A stretch of 19,099 nucleotides of DNA from Chloromonas sp. AAM2 (GCA_004335635.1 QAXH01005344.1:4906-24004), one strand, 5' to 3'; positions 1 through 10,066 are shown, counted from the stretch's first letter. The notes: generated by a model not told the origin, from the sequence alone. Numbers and translations: made by a program.

Positions 1-345
1 GGTCTGCCGTCTGCTGCTGGCTGGCAGCTGCTTGCGCCTGGCTGGTATCCAGCTGCGACTGCAGGTCTGTTGCCTGCTGCTGGCTGGCAGCTGCTTGTGC
101 CTGGCTGACATCTAGCTGCGACTGCAGGTCCGCCGCCTGCTGCTGGCTGGCAGCTGCTCGCGCCTGGCTGAGATCCAGCTGTGGCTGCAGGTCTGCCGCC
201 TGCTGCTGGCTGGCCGCTGCTTGTGCCTGGCTGAGATCCAGCTGCGACTGCAGGTCTGTCGCCTGCTGCTGGCTGGCAGCTGCTTGTGCCTGGCTGACAT
301 CCAGCTGCGACTCCAGGTATGCCGCCTGCTGCTGGCTGGTCGATT
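1..345. repeat. 63-bp coding minisatellite (21-aa, three-heptad unit)
   Basis: About five and a half copies of a 63-bp unit lie head to tail. Each contains the core GCCTGCTGCTGGCTGGCAG on the plus strand. On the minus strand each unit encodes 21 residues. Copies differ by a few bases, including Q/P, V/L/T and A/T changes, all keeping the frame. The rightmost copy (about 290-345) is the most diverged. The array continues past the left edge. Confidence 0.9.
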
Positions 346-2400
346 GACTGTACTGCAGTCCAGCCAGCACATCCTGGTAGGTGGTGCCCACCTGCAGAGG
401 GAAACCATGACCAGAATCGACGTTGATGTAGGCTCAATGTCAAAGGAAGATCAGATAGGTTTGCGCGTACTCTCAACCCCTACAGACCATCCAGGTTTCA
501 ACTGGCAATAAATCAACATTGGGTCACAGTCAACATTCGTCTTCATTGCTGTATTGAGTCTTTCTGCCCTGAGTTGATGATTGATTACGCAGGGTTTGGC
601 GATAAACTGGAGATCAGCGTTTGAAAGGATTTAGACGAGCAAATTGCTATAGCTGTCTCTCCTTCCTTTCTCTGGCGCATACCCTCTTGCCTTCCCTTGC
701 TTCCTCGCTTTCCTTGCTGTCCCTGTCTTACGCAAACCTCTCCTGTCTTTGCCGCCTCTCCTGCTGCCTTTTGCTCCGCCTGCTCACTCTCCATTCCGTC
801 CCTCTTTCTTGCCTTTCGCCCTGTTTCTCTGGTTCCCCCTGCAACCCACTGCCTTGCATCGCACCTGCTTAGCTGCTGCCAGTTTTCTTCGCAGCAGCAG
901 CTCCCTGACCTGCAGCAGATCACGTTCACAATTCCCATGCACGTCCATGTCGCCAGGCAGACTGCCCCTGCTTCCATGCTCCGCACTGCTTGCAACAGCA
1001 TGGGCGTTTATGCTGTCAGCTGCTAATACATCCTGCTGTGTTGTGATGACATCGGCTGGTTGCATGCTGATTTGGTCTTGTGTACGCATGCTGATTGTCA
1101 GCTGTGTTTCAGCTGCTAAAGCGTGCTGATGTGATATCATGTCAGTGGCTTGCTGAGAGACAGGTACTGGCTCTCCATGCTCAGCCAGGTAGACATCTTC
1201 GTCCTCTTCACCCTCTGCCCACGCCTTGCCGCCATGCCTCAACATGCCGGCAGACGATTGCACTGCTGCCACCTGCCGGAGAAGGGCTTCTATCACATGC
1301 CGTTGCTGCAGGACGGTTTCTTCCACGTGCGTTTGTGAAACGTCCTCATGCAAGGGTGACTGCAGAGCAGGTAGTGCCACCAACCGCTGCCCCTGCTGCT
1401 GCTGCTGCTCCAGCTGCTGCTCCAGCTGTTCATTCTGTTGCTGCTGGTGCTGATTGGCAGGTGCCACTGGCTGGACTGACTGTGCCAGCAGCTGTAGCTG
1501 GCCCAGCAGCTGTTGGTACTGTTCATGCAGCTGCTGCAGCAGCTGCTCTTGGCATCTGGCTGTGCCAGGTTGATACTCATTGCTGGCCATACCTTCTGTC
1601 TGCACTGCTTCAGATTTGCACTTTCTGATCACCTGCTTGGCCGTTTCTGCAAGTGGACCATGCTTTGCCACCCAGTCATGCAGTGCACATGCATGCTGTT
1701 CAGCCACCAGCACCTGATTCAGTGCACCTTCCAACTGATTGGCCACATGGGCCTGCTGGTTATGGTCAATCACATGGTTGGGTGCTGTCACGTGTCTGGC
1801 AGGCCTGGGCACATGTGTACCATCCAGCCGCTGATGGCTGGTTGTCAGGCTGCGGAACAGGAACAATCAATAGCAAGAGAGTGAGCGCATTGGTACAGAT
1901 GAGGATGCAAGAGTGAAGGAAGAGCGCGTACAGGTGAAAGGTCGGCATTCAAACCAGCTGAGCTAGGCAGGGCATTGTTCCAAATACAAAGCAACGTGTG
2001 CCATGCCCATACGAGGACCTACCTACCCCACGTAGAGGTACATAGAGGTCAGTTAGTTAGCAGTTGGCCTGGGTGGGTGGCCGAACAACTCTAGTCCAGG
2101 GGTGGTGGAAAATGACACAATTCCATTAAGCCCTACCCAGCGTATTGTGGCTCGTTGCTCATTGCACACACCTATCAAGATCAAAGGTGACCTGACGGGA
2201 AAGACACAGAAACCGATGGTTTGAAATATGAGCAGTTGCTGACAATGCCTTGCCTAAGTCATAGCCTACCTGCGCAGCATGTCAGTGAGCGCATGGGTGT
2301 CGCCGTCGACGCTGTCCCTCCGGCTACAGCTGTCGCACGCAAGGGTTGAGGGCGCACCAGCCACACTGGGAGTCAGGGGGGTGGCCACTGGGCTGTCGAC
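1..2400 (-). CDS. Gln-rich coiled-coil protein, multi-exon, 3' end beyond window
   Basis: I do not recognise a family. Three exons are proposed on the minus strand: 2400-2270, 1849-865 and 391-1. The first intron joins phase 2 (AG|C, donor GTAGGC at 2269, acceptor ending CCGCAG at 1850). The second joins phase 0 (AAGCAG|GTGCGA at 864, acceptor CTCTGCAG at 392). Both junctions keep the frame open. The middle exon (about 328 codons) is rich in Gln, Leu, Ala and Glu with a poly-Gln/Leu stretch, typical of coiled coil. It also has an acidic patch (EGEEDEDVY). The last exon encodes about five 21-residue repeats of the type SQQQAADLQSQLDVSQAQAA, i.e. three heptads each, and leaves the window. No catalytic motif or membrane segment is visible. 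The 5' end is unknown, since no ATG with context is seen upstream of 2400. A structural or scaffold role is inference. Confidence 0.6.
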
Positions 2401-2602
2401 CTGTGAACACACAGCAGGAGACGATGCTGTAACAATCACAACCCTACCAATCGCTGATGTGATTCGGATGCTGACTTGTCTTGCAAGCCCTACAAGGATG
2501 AACCGTCTAGAGTTTGCATAAATGCTCGCAACCACCAGGTGAGTTCAGACACACGGACATACAGCAGCAGAAGAAGGCAGGACCATGACGGTAAGAAAAA
2601 GA

Positions 2603-2727
2603 ATAATAGCACGTAATTCATGGCTGCTGGGCTTGAAATGCCTGATGACCAGATTTGCATGCCTACCAAGGATTGAGGAATCGCTTCGAAGGTAGCGCAT
2701 AACCCCTGACACCGCTTCTTCACTCAA
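2603..2727 (-). CDS. Possible exon, coding-like, unassigned
   Basis: The minus-strand frame from about 2727 leftwards reads as ordinary mixed-composition protein (it contains SGVMRYLRSDSSILGRHA) and then turns into a hydrophobic, low-quality stretch after about 2603. A YAG acceptor-like sequence precedes it. I could not find a donor that joins it in phase to the 2400-2270 exon, so its link to that gene is open. It could be an upstream exon of the coiled-coil gene or chance. No family recognised. Confidence 0.25.
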
Positions 2728-3282
2728 CTACTGACCCCCAACATCCAAGCGCCCGGTGACATGGACACACCGTTCATCCACGTGGTCAGTAGCGTCACTC
2801 CAGCACCGCTGTTATGATAGGTTCTGCCTGTATATCGATTGTATCTCTTGGCACCTAAGCTGAAATAGCTAGACGGCTATACATCCCACGATTTGAGCCA
2901 CCCAAACGTCCAACATCTGCGGAATATCTGTGAATACTATCACCACCCACAACCCACCATTGACCACCCACCAGTGTAAGCTGCAGGTTGAGAAACGCCC
3001 CATATCCCGGCGCTGCCACCATGTCTGCATGCCGGTGACCATCCTTAAGCGATGCCCTTCTGCTCTGGGCGGCTGCAAGAGAGCAAAGCAAGACTATTGA
3101 CGTGCTGTTACCCTGGTGCAGGACGGTTGGTGCCATGTGCATGTCTGCAATAGCTGCGTCTGTGTCTGCCTGTGTCCTGGTTCTCTATTGTGTTTCACAG
3201 TCTGAACTTGCGTCTCTGGACACACGCGATTGCAGGATTGGATGTCCTTGCACAACAAGGGAGAGCACACCAAAAAATGTTT

Positions 3283-3345
3283 GCCAGTTCTGGGACAATT
3301 GTTGTGCCTTGCACTGAAACCAGTGGTACTGTGATTTTTGGTATG
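3283..3345 (+). mobile_element. Solo end of the MITE-like family (copy C)
   Basis: The same 15-base core GCCAGTTCTGGGACA is followed by a diverged subterminal part with CACTGAAACCAGTGGTACTG, matching the left end of element A. No second, inverted end was found within several hundred bases, so this is a fragment or a very short derivative. Confidence 0.5.
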
Positions 3346-3439
3346 CAAGCAATTCAAAACAGGCATGCATGCGTGTAGGCAGGACAACACTTAATGCATG
3401 GTGTGCGGCAACAATGCGCATGCTGCAACGCGTCCTCTC

Positions 3440-3808
3440 TTAAACAGTGTTTTGTGTTTGCCTCGCTGGCGTTTTGTTGCACAGGTCGCTACCTGCATGC
3501 CCTCGTGCTCTGGCGGGCGAGGGTGTGTTGACAGGCTCCGCAGGCAGAAACCAGCTGTGAAGTAAACCAAAGAGGCTGTTGTTTGGATTCACTTCTACTC
3601 CAAGGTTGTTCAGCCTGATGTGCGGGAGGTTTGAGGCCGAGCCATGGCGTACGGGCGTGACATGCGCTGGCGACTGCTGCTCCTGCTCAGACCCATTGCT
3701 CATGCTTTCGTACGACCGTTCCTCATCCACTGTGTCGTATTCAGTGCGGGTCGTCTCGGTTATTGCTTGACGTCGCACGTTTTCGCTTCGGCACCGGGAA
3801 AGGTTACA
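3440..3808 (-). CDS. Hypothetical exon, hydrophilic, possibly 3' terminal
   Basis: A minus-strand open frame ends in TAA at 3440-3442. It has no in-frame ATG near its beginning, so it is probably an internal or terminal exon. The readable part is about 112 residues. It is Glu/Ser/Gln-rich at the start (YDTVDEERSYESMSNGSEQ), has a short less polar segment (LFGLLHSWFLPAEP), and ends basic. A possible donor (GCAG|GTAGCG) lies inside, about 70 bases before the stop, so the true exon may be shorter. No domain recognised. Which gene it belongs to is unknown; it may lie upstream of the coiled-coil gene on the same strand. Confidence 0.35.
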   Translation of the reverse strand, partial: CNLSRCRSENVRRQAITETTRTEYDTVDEERSYESMSNGSEQEQQSPAHVTPVRHGSASNLPHIRLNNLGVEVNPNNSLFGLLHSWFLPAEPVNTPSPARARGHAGSDLCNKTPARQTQNTV

Positions 3809-3839
3809 TTGGCAACGTATTTACTACCAACTCATCCTT

Positions 3840-4979
3840 GAAGCACGCCTGATATATTAAATGGACAAATTTGATCTGAAATCAGTGAAATCTGGATTGC
3901 TGAGAGAGGACAAACCTCATACTGACGTGAACTGACATGTTCACTGATCAACACTAGTGAAAGTGACCTCATGTGCACAGCCTCTGGAATTGCTGATGAG
4001 TGCGGATGCTGCTGTAAGCTGGTTACGCCTGTTGCGGGCACACTATCCATTCACGTGCCTCAAATCCCAAATAGAAGATCTTCCGAGTGCATATGATTGA
4101 TTTGCTAACAGGGTCTTTCGGGAGGTGCTCAGTGGGGTGACCACCATAACGGCGACCAACCCTTGCAGACTATGTGGAATTCCCCTTTGCATGCGGTTGT
4201 TGTGCTCTCTCACCACGTAATCGCTGTATAGCATGAAGAAAAGCACTCATGCTGATGTTGTTAGCGGTCTCAAACTTGTATATGTTGGTGCGACTCCGCC
4301 TTAGGACCTGAGCCAGCTTCTGCCCTGATCATTTCCACGCCAAGCGCATAGGATTGACACTCTTCTCAGGTTATGCAACGCATGACTCTTAGTGTATGTG
4401 AAGGCAGTTTTCCAGTGCAGCCAGCAGGTCATGCAGTGAATAGAATCATCGGGAAACAAACCCATTGGCTGATTCGCTTGCGTCCCAGCATGAGCGAAAA
4501 ACCTGTTGAATAGGAAGCTTCAGGAAACGCAAACGAGACTGAAGTCTACCTGGCACTGAATCAGGAAGAGCATGAAGTGGCCCCACTTCACACAGGCGAT
4601 GGTCCTGCTCAAAAATGGAAAAAAAAACCTGGAGCCTGTGACCAATCTCACAATTAACCATTCGCCCGTTTGGACGTTAAAAAATACGTCGCATCAGGAG
4701 GCCACCAAAAGAAGGGGTGAACACCCTGTCCCTTTTTTCTTGAGGTTCCGGCAGGGGAGGGGAGAGGCGACCAAGCCTTGAGAGGTCTCCTAATGGGGTC
4801 AACAAGGTTCTGCAGGCACTGGCCTCCTGCATTGAATACAACTGTTGTATTTGGTGAATACACAAAAACGCAATGCAGGAAGTGGAGATACTGGCTGATG
4901 TCGGCTGATAATACCTCGTGTTTGAATTGCACGGGGCTTTAATCGAGCGGTCACCTCAGCTCTGGCATGCGCAACCAGC
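3840..4979. other. No gene supported
   Basis: Over 1.1 kb without a frame I would defend on either strand. Open frames are short, start without context and have no recognisable composition. A poly-A/T-rich spot lies at 4618-4628 and a purine-rich tract at about 4750-4770. This is probably intergenic or intronic sequence. Confidence 0.5.
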
Positions 4980-5384
4980 CTACATGCCTGCCGTGCTGGG
5001 CTGCAGCAGGAGCCCTGAAATGCGGCTTTGGCCCCCGCTCTTGCCACCACCGCTGAACCTTTCGCTACTGCCCGCACCACCACCACTCTGCTTGGTAGAG
5101 GCTCTGAATGTGCTGCCTGAGTTGGGCCCGACCTTGGAGATACTTCTGGGCCCACAGCGAGAGTTTGGCCCAACCTTGGACACGCTCCTGGGCCCACCAC
5201 CAGAGCTGGGCCCAACCTTGGACACGCTCCTGGGCCCACCACCAGAGCTGGGCCCAACCTTGGACACGCCTCTGGCCGCTGCGGCCCCTGATGAGCGGCG
5301 CCCCCCTCCCTTCCTGAGTATGGCTGCCTGCTGCAGGCACCGGCTGCGCTGCTGTGCAGCGCGCTGTGCGCCCTCAAAGCGCCG
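4980..5384 (-). CDS. Gly/Ser-rich terminal exon with 14-aa repeats
   Basis: The exon is proposed from a strong acceptor (pyrimidine-rich tract ending GTGTGCACAG at 5385) to the TAG at 4980: 134 codons plus stop, phase 0. It begins with an Arg/Gln-rich part (RRFEGAQRAAQQRSR). Four copies of a 14-residue unit follow, of the type SKVGPSSGGGPRSV (42 bp each, about 5120-5275), then a Ser/Gly tail. The composition suggests a disordered region. Its upstream partner is uncertain. The GW-rich exon ending at 6322 also finishes in phase 0, so this could be the last exon of that gene across a 0.9-kb intron, or belong to a separate gene. The opposite strand is also open through the repeat, so strand choice rests mainly on the acceptor. 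Confidence 0.45.
   Translation of the reverse strand, partial: RRFEGAQRAAQQRSRCLQQAAILRKGGGRRSSGAAAARGVSKVGPSSGGGPRSVSKVGPSSGGGPRSVSKVGPNSRCGPRSISKVGPNSGSTFRASTKQSGGGAGSSERFSGGGKSGGQSRISGLLLQPSTAGM
5120..5275. repeat. 42-bp tandem repeat, about 3.5 copies
   Basis: A repeated unit contains GGGCCCACCACCAGAGCTG and CCAACCTTGGACACG on the plus strand. The two central copies are nearly identical and the left ones are diverged. 42 is divisible by three, so frames stay open on both strands. Confidence 0.85.
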
Positions 5385-6004
5385 CTGTGCACACACGCAG
5401 GCAGCAAACGAGAAGTCATTCGCAACACATGGAAAGGTCGTGGGTGTATATCGATTCAAGATATTGGGTGGCCTGTAGCATTAGGCTGGCCACCTGTTTG
5501 AATTCCCACCGAGCCAGTTGGTCAGCCATGCTGTGACCTGTCAACAACATGGCATTTGTCGCAGATTTTACTTATGGATCCTGGTGTACGGCACTGGTGT
5601 ATGGCAACTGGTGTATGGCACCAACTACCCTGACTTGATAGGGTTAGGTCCCCAGTTTCGCATGGCTGTGCAAGCTCACCCTCACCATTCTCAAGGCCTC
5701 TTTTGTGAGCGGTAGGCAACAATGGCAAGAAGAAACAGCACGGTAATTGGCCTTGGGCAGGCAGCAAGGCATGAGTAGGGGCGGTATTGCTGCTGCTTTT
5801 GACCCCTTTGGTTTTTGTAAGCAAGTAGACAGCAAGCAAAACCACATAGAAGTCATGCGATGAACGAATCTAACCCGAGCACCCCACACCTAGCCTTAAA
5901 AGCGCCCCGTCAGCCACAGAACTCGAACCCATGCCAACAGACAGGCCACCCAAACACAAGAGGTACCCCCAGTGTGACAGTGTCCTCGAGAGTGAATGGA
6001 GAAT

Positions 6005-6090
6005 CCCAAGACCTTTGGACCTAGGCTGATCTGTCTGTTGTGTTGAGCCAATGTCTTGATGATGGCCGCCAAGTTCAGATAGGTGTAATC
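6005..6090 (-). CDS. Possible small exon between the GW exons and the Gly/Ser exon
   Basis: The minus-strand frame reads DYTYLNLAAIIKTLAQHNRQ and continues to about 6005, unlike the low-complexity sequence around it. An AAG at 6091 could be the acceptor and AAAG|GTCTTG the donor; both are weak sites. Phase 0 on both sides would fit exons 6322 and 5384. No family recognised; this may be chance. Confidence 0.2.
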
Positions 6091-6315
6091 CTTCACAGGG
6101 TCATGGTGTTGACAGGTGTATGTAGATGGGTTTTCACACGCAAGTAGACAGCACACACATGCATAAGTATCTGTGTTGAGAAATTGTCCTGGCAAACTTT
6201 TCTTTTCTTTGTATGATGATCATAGGTTGGGGGTAGTTGGCGTTGACAGGTCTGGTCAACAGTGCATGCGATGCGCCACCAGCAGCCAAGGACCACGTCA
6301 TGCACATGCCCCTTG

Positions 6316-9300
6316 TCACACCTGCTCGAAGAAATCACTCAGTAGGCTGGTAGCTGAGGCCGGCTGCAGTGCTGCCGCAAGCCTTAGTGCCTGGGCGTCC
6401 CCTTCACTTGCCCGTCCGCCCATGGCAGCTCTGCCCGTCAGCCAAGACCCAAAAGGTTGCCCCTGACTGCCCCATCCCTCCACCCCACCACCATCTGTCT
6501 CCCATGCACCCTGCCCACCGGGCCCGCCACCCTCTATCTCCATGTCGCCATCAAGCTCTTGCTTCCAGGGCTCATCTGCTGCTGCTGGTGGTGCTGCATG
6601 CCCTGTCTCATCATCTCGTGTTGAACAGCAAGGTCGGGTCACAGTCAAGTCCACAGGGTCAAACGGGGCAGTCAGGTGCGCGTGTGCAGTTGAACCTGGC
6701 CCGCGCCCCACATCCGCATGCATCTGCCCCCGCGACAAACCTACCCCATGACCCGGCCTTTCTGTTTCGTCATGCATGTCGCAGTCAGCCACGTGTGTGC
6801 TCAGGCCTGCCTGCACTCTTCTGTCGTCTTCTGTTGTTCTGTTCGTTTGTTCAGAACCAGGGCGAATCAGAGCTCTTAAGCGTGCAGACGTTGAAGTGGG
6901 AACATGTTGACTTCCTGCCGCAGCATGCACTGCCTCGGTCAATTCCACTCCTGTCCCTGTCACTGCGCCTTTCATGTTGCTGTCGTAGCGCGAGTCAAGT
7001 GGGATTGCATGGTGACTGAGGCGTGTGTGTTGGGAGGAAGGTGGTTGGTAGCTGGTGGTTGGAGGTGCAGAAGTAGGGCAGCAGGGCGAACCAAGGCCTG
7101 CGTGAATGCATGTGCGTGCAGACCAAGTAGTAGTCAAAGCGCTGCTGCCGGGACAGAATCAGCATGCAGCAATAGGCAAAGGCAGGGCAGCAGGGGTTTG
7201 CAAGCAAGCAAGCAACAAGCCAGCCGGTAAGGAGCTGGGCTTTTCTGTAGTATACTGGGCTTTTGCCCCATGGCAATGTTTGATCAGCAGTACCTGACAC
7301 ACTAGACACAGATCTGCAAATTCTGTGTAAGGCTGTTGTTGGTGATGTGGCACAGTAATCTGGCAGCATTACGGTGTGCCTGAAGCTGAAGCCTACAGAA
7401 AACGTCTTCCTGCGACCCAAACACACCTGTAAGCGATAATATGCAAGTTGGTTTCGGCAAACACGTCACCATTTTGAGGTGCGTTGCGTGTCCTTGATGC
7501 CACCCTTTCTCTGGTATGCACTTGGGTCAAATACCAGCACTGGGGCAGGACATTTTTTGACTTTTGTTTTAGCGTCGATATCTGACTGTGTTGCACCGAT
7601 GATGTCTACTAAGCCACACAGCACCTTCGAGTTACACGGGCTGACGCCTAGTTGATATTGAAACCGATGCAGCTTGTCCCCTGACACCGTGCTTGCCAGG
7701 ACACAGCTTGACAGTGAGAGCCATGTGAGAAACAGAAATCTCAATCCGGTATGTGACCCATGAGTGAACCATTGCAACCCCCACCTTCGGATTGGACATC
7801 ACAGGGAGAGCCTGATTGGTGCCTGTGCCAGCTCACAATTGCTCCAGAGGTTCTGCATCGCTTGCTGCGGGGGGGCTGGCTGCTGACGGCCGGCTGGCTG
7901 CTGCTGGGATGCCAGCCGGTCCCAGCATTCGCTGCTGCTGCAACACCTACTGCATTCGGGCTAGCGTTGCTGCCCCATCCAACATGCCTAAAGCTACCTG
8001 GTGCAAAGGCTTCAGGGCCAGCACCCAAGGAGCCACCAGCGGACTCCGCCATGCCTGCCTGCTCATGCGGTTGCCAGGACTGCTGCTGCTGCTGTTGGTG
8101 CACAGTTTGCGGTTTCTGGGCCCCCTGGCTGCCCCACTCCTGCTGCTGTTGCTGCTCCCGCTGCTGATGGCAGGTACTCAGTGGCTTCCCCTGGCTGCCC
8201 CACCCCTGCTGCTGCTGGTCCTGCACAGCCTCCTGCTGCTGTTGCTGCTCCCGCTGCTGCTGGCAGGTATTCAGCGGCTTCCCCAGGATTGCGTGGCTGC
8301 CCCATCCCTGCTGCTGCTGCTGCTGCTGCTGCTTGAACCCCGCAGGGTACAGTATGCCGCCCTCCTGCCACCCTCGGGCCGCCCCGCCCCACCCTTGCTT
8401 CCAGTCCTTGACCCTCGCCTGGACGTCCCCCCTCCTGCCGCCGCAGCCGTCAATTTCGCTCCGTTCCGTATCACTGCCTTCGCGCGCATCATCAGTACCA
8501 TCGCTTGCAGTGTCGCTGTCTCCACTGCTGCTGCAAGAGCTACCGCTATCCGTGCCACTGGTGTCACTAGCACGTGCATCGTACAACCACCCTCTGCGCC
8601 AAGCACGCCCACAATTTTGATCCTCAGTTGCGATCATGTCATCACCACTGGCTGGCTCCAACCTGGTCTTGGCATTACCATCATCAGTTCCTTTGTCGTT
8701 TAGCGCCTTCTCATCGTTGTCACTGCTGTCAGCCAGCTCAACCATTTGAACAGAATGGCCATCAACCTCTGGCAGAGGCACAGAGGCTTGGGCATGGGCA
8801 GCATCTGCACGTCGCAGTCTGCGTAAGCCGCCTTGCCGTGAACACGCGTTGATGTCGGTTGTTGTAGCTTCCTCAGCCATGTTTGCTGTTGCAGACCCCT
8901 TGACCACACCTCTGGCCAGCCTCCTGTCAGCCTTGCCTGGCGCTGGCTCTTCAGCAGCACCCTTCCCAGTCGGCTGCATGGGAAAGCGGCTCTGGCGCAT
9001 CGGCGTGGGGCGCGGCGAAGGCTTGGTGAGGTCAACCGCAGGCCAGGCTTGGCGAGCAAGGGGCAGAACGGTGGCTCCTGCAGCGCCCGACCAACCAGCG
9101 CCCTGCAGCAGTATGGGAGCGCGAAATATTTAGGGCACAAGGGCGACATGCAAGAAAAAGGAGGGATTTGACAGCTCGTTCAGTAAAGAACGGAAAATTT
9201 GGTAGAGATAGATTCCAGCAAGGAAGAGAGGGTGTAAGGTTGGTAGCCCGGGGAAAGAGCGAGCAACTAGTTGTTATTTCTTTACTTTGTGGCTTCTAGC

Positions 9301-10066
9301 CTTTGGATTGCTTCTTGTAGCATGCGAACTACCAACTCTGCAATTGCTAGAGTGCCTCAATTCCACCATTCATTTCGGGTTCAAATCAAGCAGTTACCTT
9401 GCGCTGTGCCAGGCACGCCCACCTGGCGGATGGGCCCACCTGTCTGTTACTGGTCGTCCTTCACGTTGGGTTGAGTATGCTGTTAGCCAATGTTGAGAGA
9501 CACACACACCCACCTGGGCCCAAGACGGGTGTGCCTTTCCAGCTGTGAGTGTGGCGCCTGCTGCGGGATCAGCGTTGGTGGTAGCCACAGGAGCACTGGC
9601 TGGTCCCCAAGTTGCCTGGGCTGACCGAGTGTGCTGAACATTGTCCACAGTGGTTCTGTTGAAGGCTGCCGCGCTACCTGAGGCACCCTGGCCCCAGGAA
9701 TGGCTGCTGTCGTTGGCAGTTGCTGTTTTCAAGGTGGTTGTAACGGCTGCGGCAGTTGGAGCGGTTGATGCGTTCCAGGCTCTTGAGGTGGTGGATTTGC
9801 CCCATGATGTCGGGCCTGGCCCTGTGGCGGGCGTGTTTGTGGTGGCGGTTGGTTTGCCCCAGGAGGGCTGGTGGCTAGGCGCTGATGGTGCATTAGGCCC
9901 CTGCGAACAATAGCATAGAAACAGGCATGTGTGTGTGTGTACATCTGTGTCGTCCCACAAGTTGAACAGAAGATGGGGTAAACATCAACCACGCATCTGA
10001 GCAAGAACAATGTCTCGCTTGGCCATGACTTGAATCGGAAAGTCTGAGCAGCCGACAACTGGCCAT
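6316..10066 (-). CDS. Putative GW/WG-repeat (Argonaute-hook-like) protein, multi-exon
   Basis: Five exons are proposed on the minus strand: 10066-9959, 9900-9514, 9102-7785, 7680-7470, and 7015-6322 or to TGA at 6316. All joints match in phase (0, 0, 1, 2), giving about 906 codons. Exons 2 and 3 have the best sites (TTCGCAG at 9901, GCCCAG|GTGGGT at 9513, TGCTGCAG at 9103). Exon 1 (ATG in CAACATGGCC, 58-bp intron) and exon 4 are weaker. Trp flanked by Gly recurs: SWGKP, SWGKS, SWGQG and TWGPA in exon 2; AGWSG, QGWGG, QGWGS twice, EWGSQ and VGWGS in exon 3; EGWGS in exon 5. Exon 3 also has an acidic Ser/Asp tract and poly-Gln. Known GW-repeat proteins (GW182, plant NRPE1 and SPT5L) use such motifs to bind Argonaute. 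A silencing role here is inference; no folded domain is recognised. Alternatively exon 3 runs to a TGA at 7741 and the gene ends there. Confidence 0.6.
7470..7680 (-). CDS. Candidate internal exon with ordinary protein composition
   Basis: The frame contains DKLHRFQYQLGVSPCNSK and PAPVLVFDPSAYQRKGG. These are mixed-composition, globular-looking residues, unlike the flanking low-complexity exons. Acceptor GGTGTCAG at 7681 (phase 1) and donor AAATG|GTGACG at 7469 (phase 2) would connect it in frame to the GW exons on both sides. If unspliced, the frame ends shortly after at TGA. No family recognised. It may be the only folded piece of the GW gene or an exon of another transcript. Confidence 0.35.
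7741..9102 (-). CDS. Large exon of the GW-repeat gene (acidic-Ser, poly-Gln, GW motifs)
   Basis: This is the longest open stretch of the window, about 453 codons if read to TGA at 7741. It may instead splice at GAAG|GTGGGG (7785). Order along the protein: a GW motif at the start; a basic segment; an Asp/Glu/Ser-rich tract around residues 130-180 of the exon (GSSCSSSGDSD); then a Gln/Gly/Trp region with repeated QQQQGWGSQG-like units; then an Ala/Ser/Pro-rich end. Runs of pure CAG (on the minus strand at 8311-8334 and elsewhere) encode the poly-Gln and are likely length-polymorphic. Confidence 0.6.
   Translation of the reverse strand, partial: GAGWSGAAGATVLPLARQAWPAVDLTKPSPRPTPMRQSRFPMQPTGKGAAEEPAPGKADRRLARGVVKGSATANMAEEATTTDINACSRQGGLRRLRRADAAHAQASVPLPEVDGHSVQMVELADSSDNDEKALNDKGTDDGNAKTRLEPASGDDMIATEDQNCGRAWRRGWLYDARASDTSGTDSGSSCSSSGDSDTASDGTDDAREGSDTERSEIDGCGGRRGDVQARVKDWKQGWGGAARGWQEGGILYPAGFKQQQQQQQQGWGSHAILGKPLNTCQQQREQQQQQEAVQDQQQQGWGSQGKPLSTCHQQREQQQQQEWGSQGAQKPQTVHQQQQQQSWQPHEQAGMAESAGGSLGAGPEAFAPGSFRHVGWGSNASPNAVGVAAAANAGTGWHPSSSQPAVSSQPPRSKRCRTSGAIVSWHRHQSGSPCDVQSEGGGCNGSLMGHIPD
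8311..8334. repeat. CTG/CAG trinucleotide run
   Basis: Eight consecutive CTG-type triplets on the plus strand, encoding poly-Gln on the minus strand inside the GW-repeat exon. Related shorter runs lie at about 8080, 8140, 8205 and 8240. Confidence 0.8.

Noticed and set aside
2855..3142. Minus-strand frame with GGQWWVVGGDS
   Set aside because: Somewhat protein-like, but two frames are equally open, no splice site fixes either, and the Gly/Trp part comes from a simple CCACCCA repeat.
4446..4930. Overlapping short frames on both strands
   Set aside because: None has an ATG with context, a matching splice site or biased composition; treated as non-coding.
5900..5960. GGGTTCGAGTTC on the minus strand, resembling a tRNA T-arm/box B
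   Set aside because: The flanking stem does not pair well, no anticodon arm or acceptor stem is found, and no clear box A lies upstream; a tRNA-derived SINE is possible but unsupported.
6369..7019. Plus-strand open frame rich in His/Pro/Leu
   Set aside because: Opposite the minus-strand exon with EGWGS and a good acceptor at 7016; composition is typical of an antisense shadow.
7816..8703. Long plus-strand open frame rich in Leu/Pro/Ala
   Set aside because: It is the complement of CAG-rich minus-strand exons; its Leu runs are the shadow of poly-Gln, and the minus strand has better splice sites and motifs.
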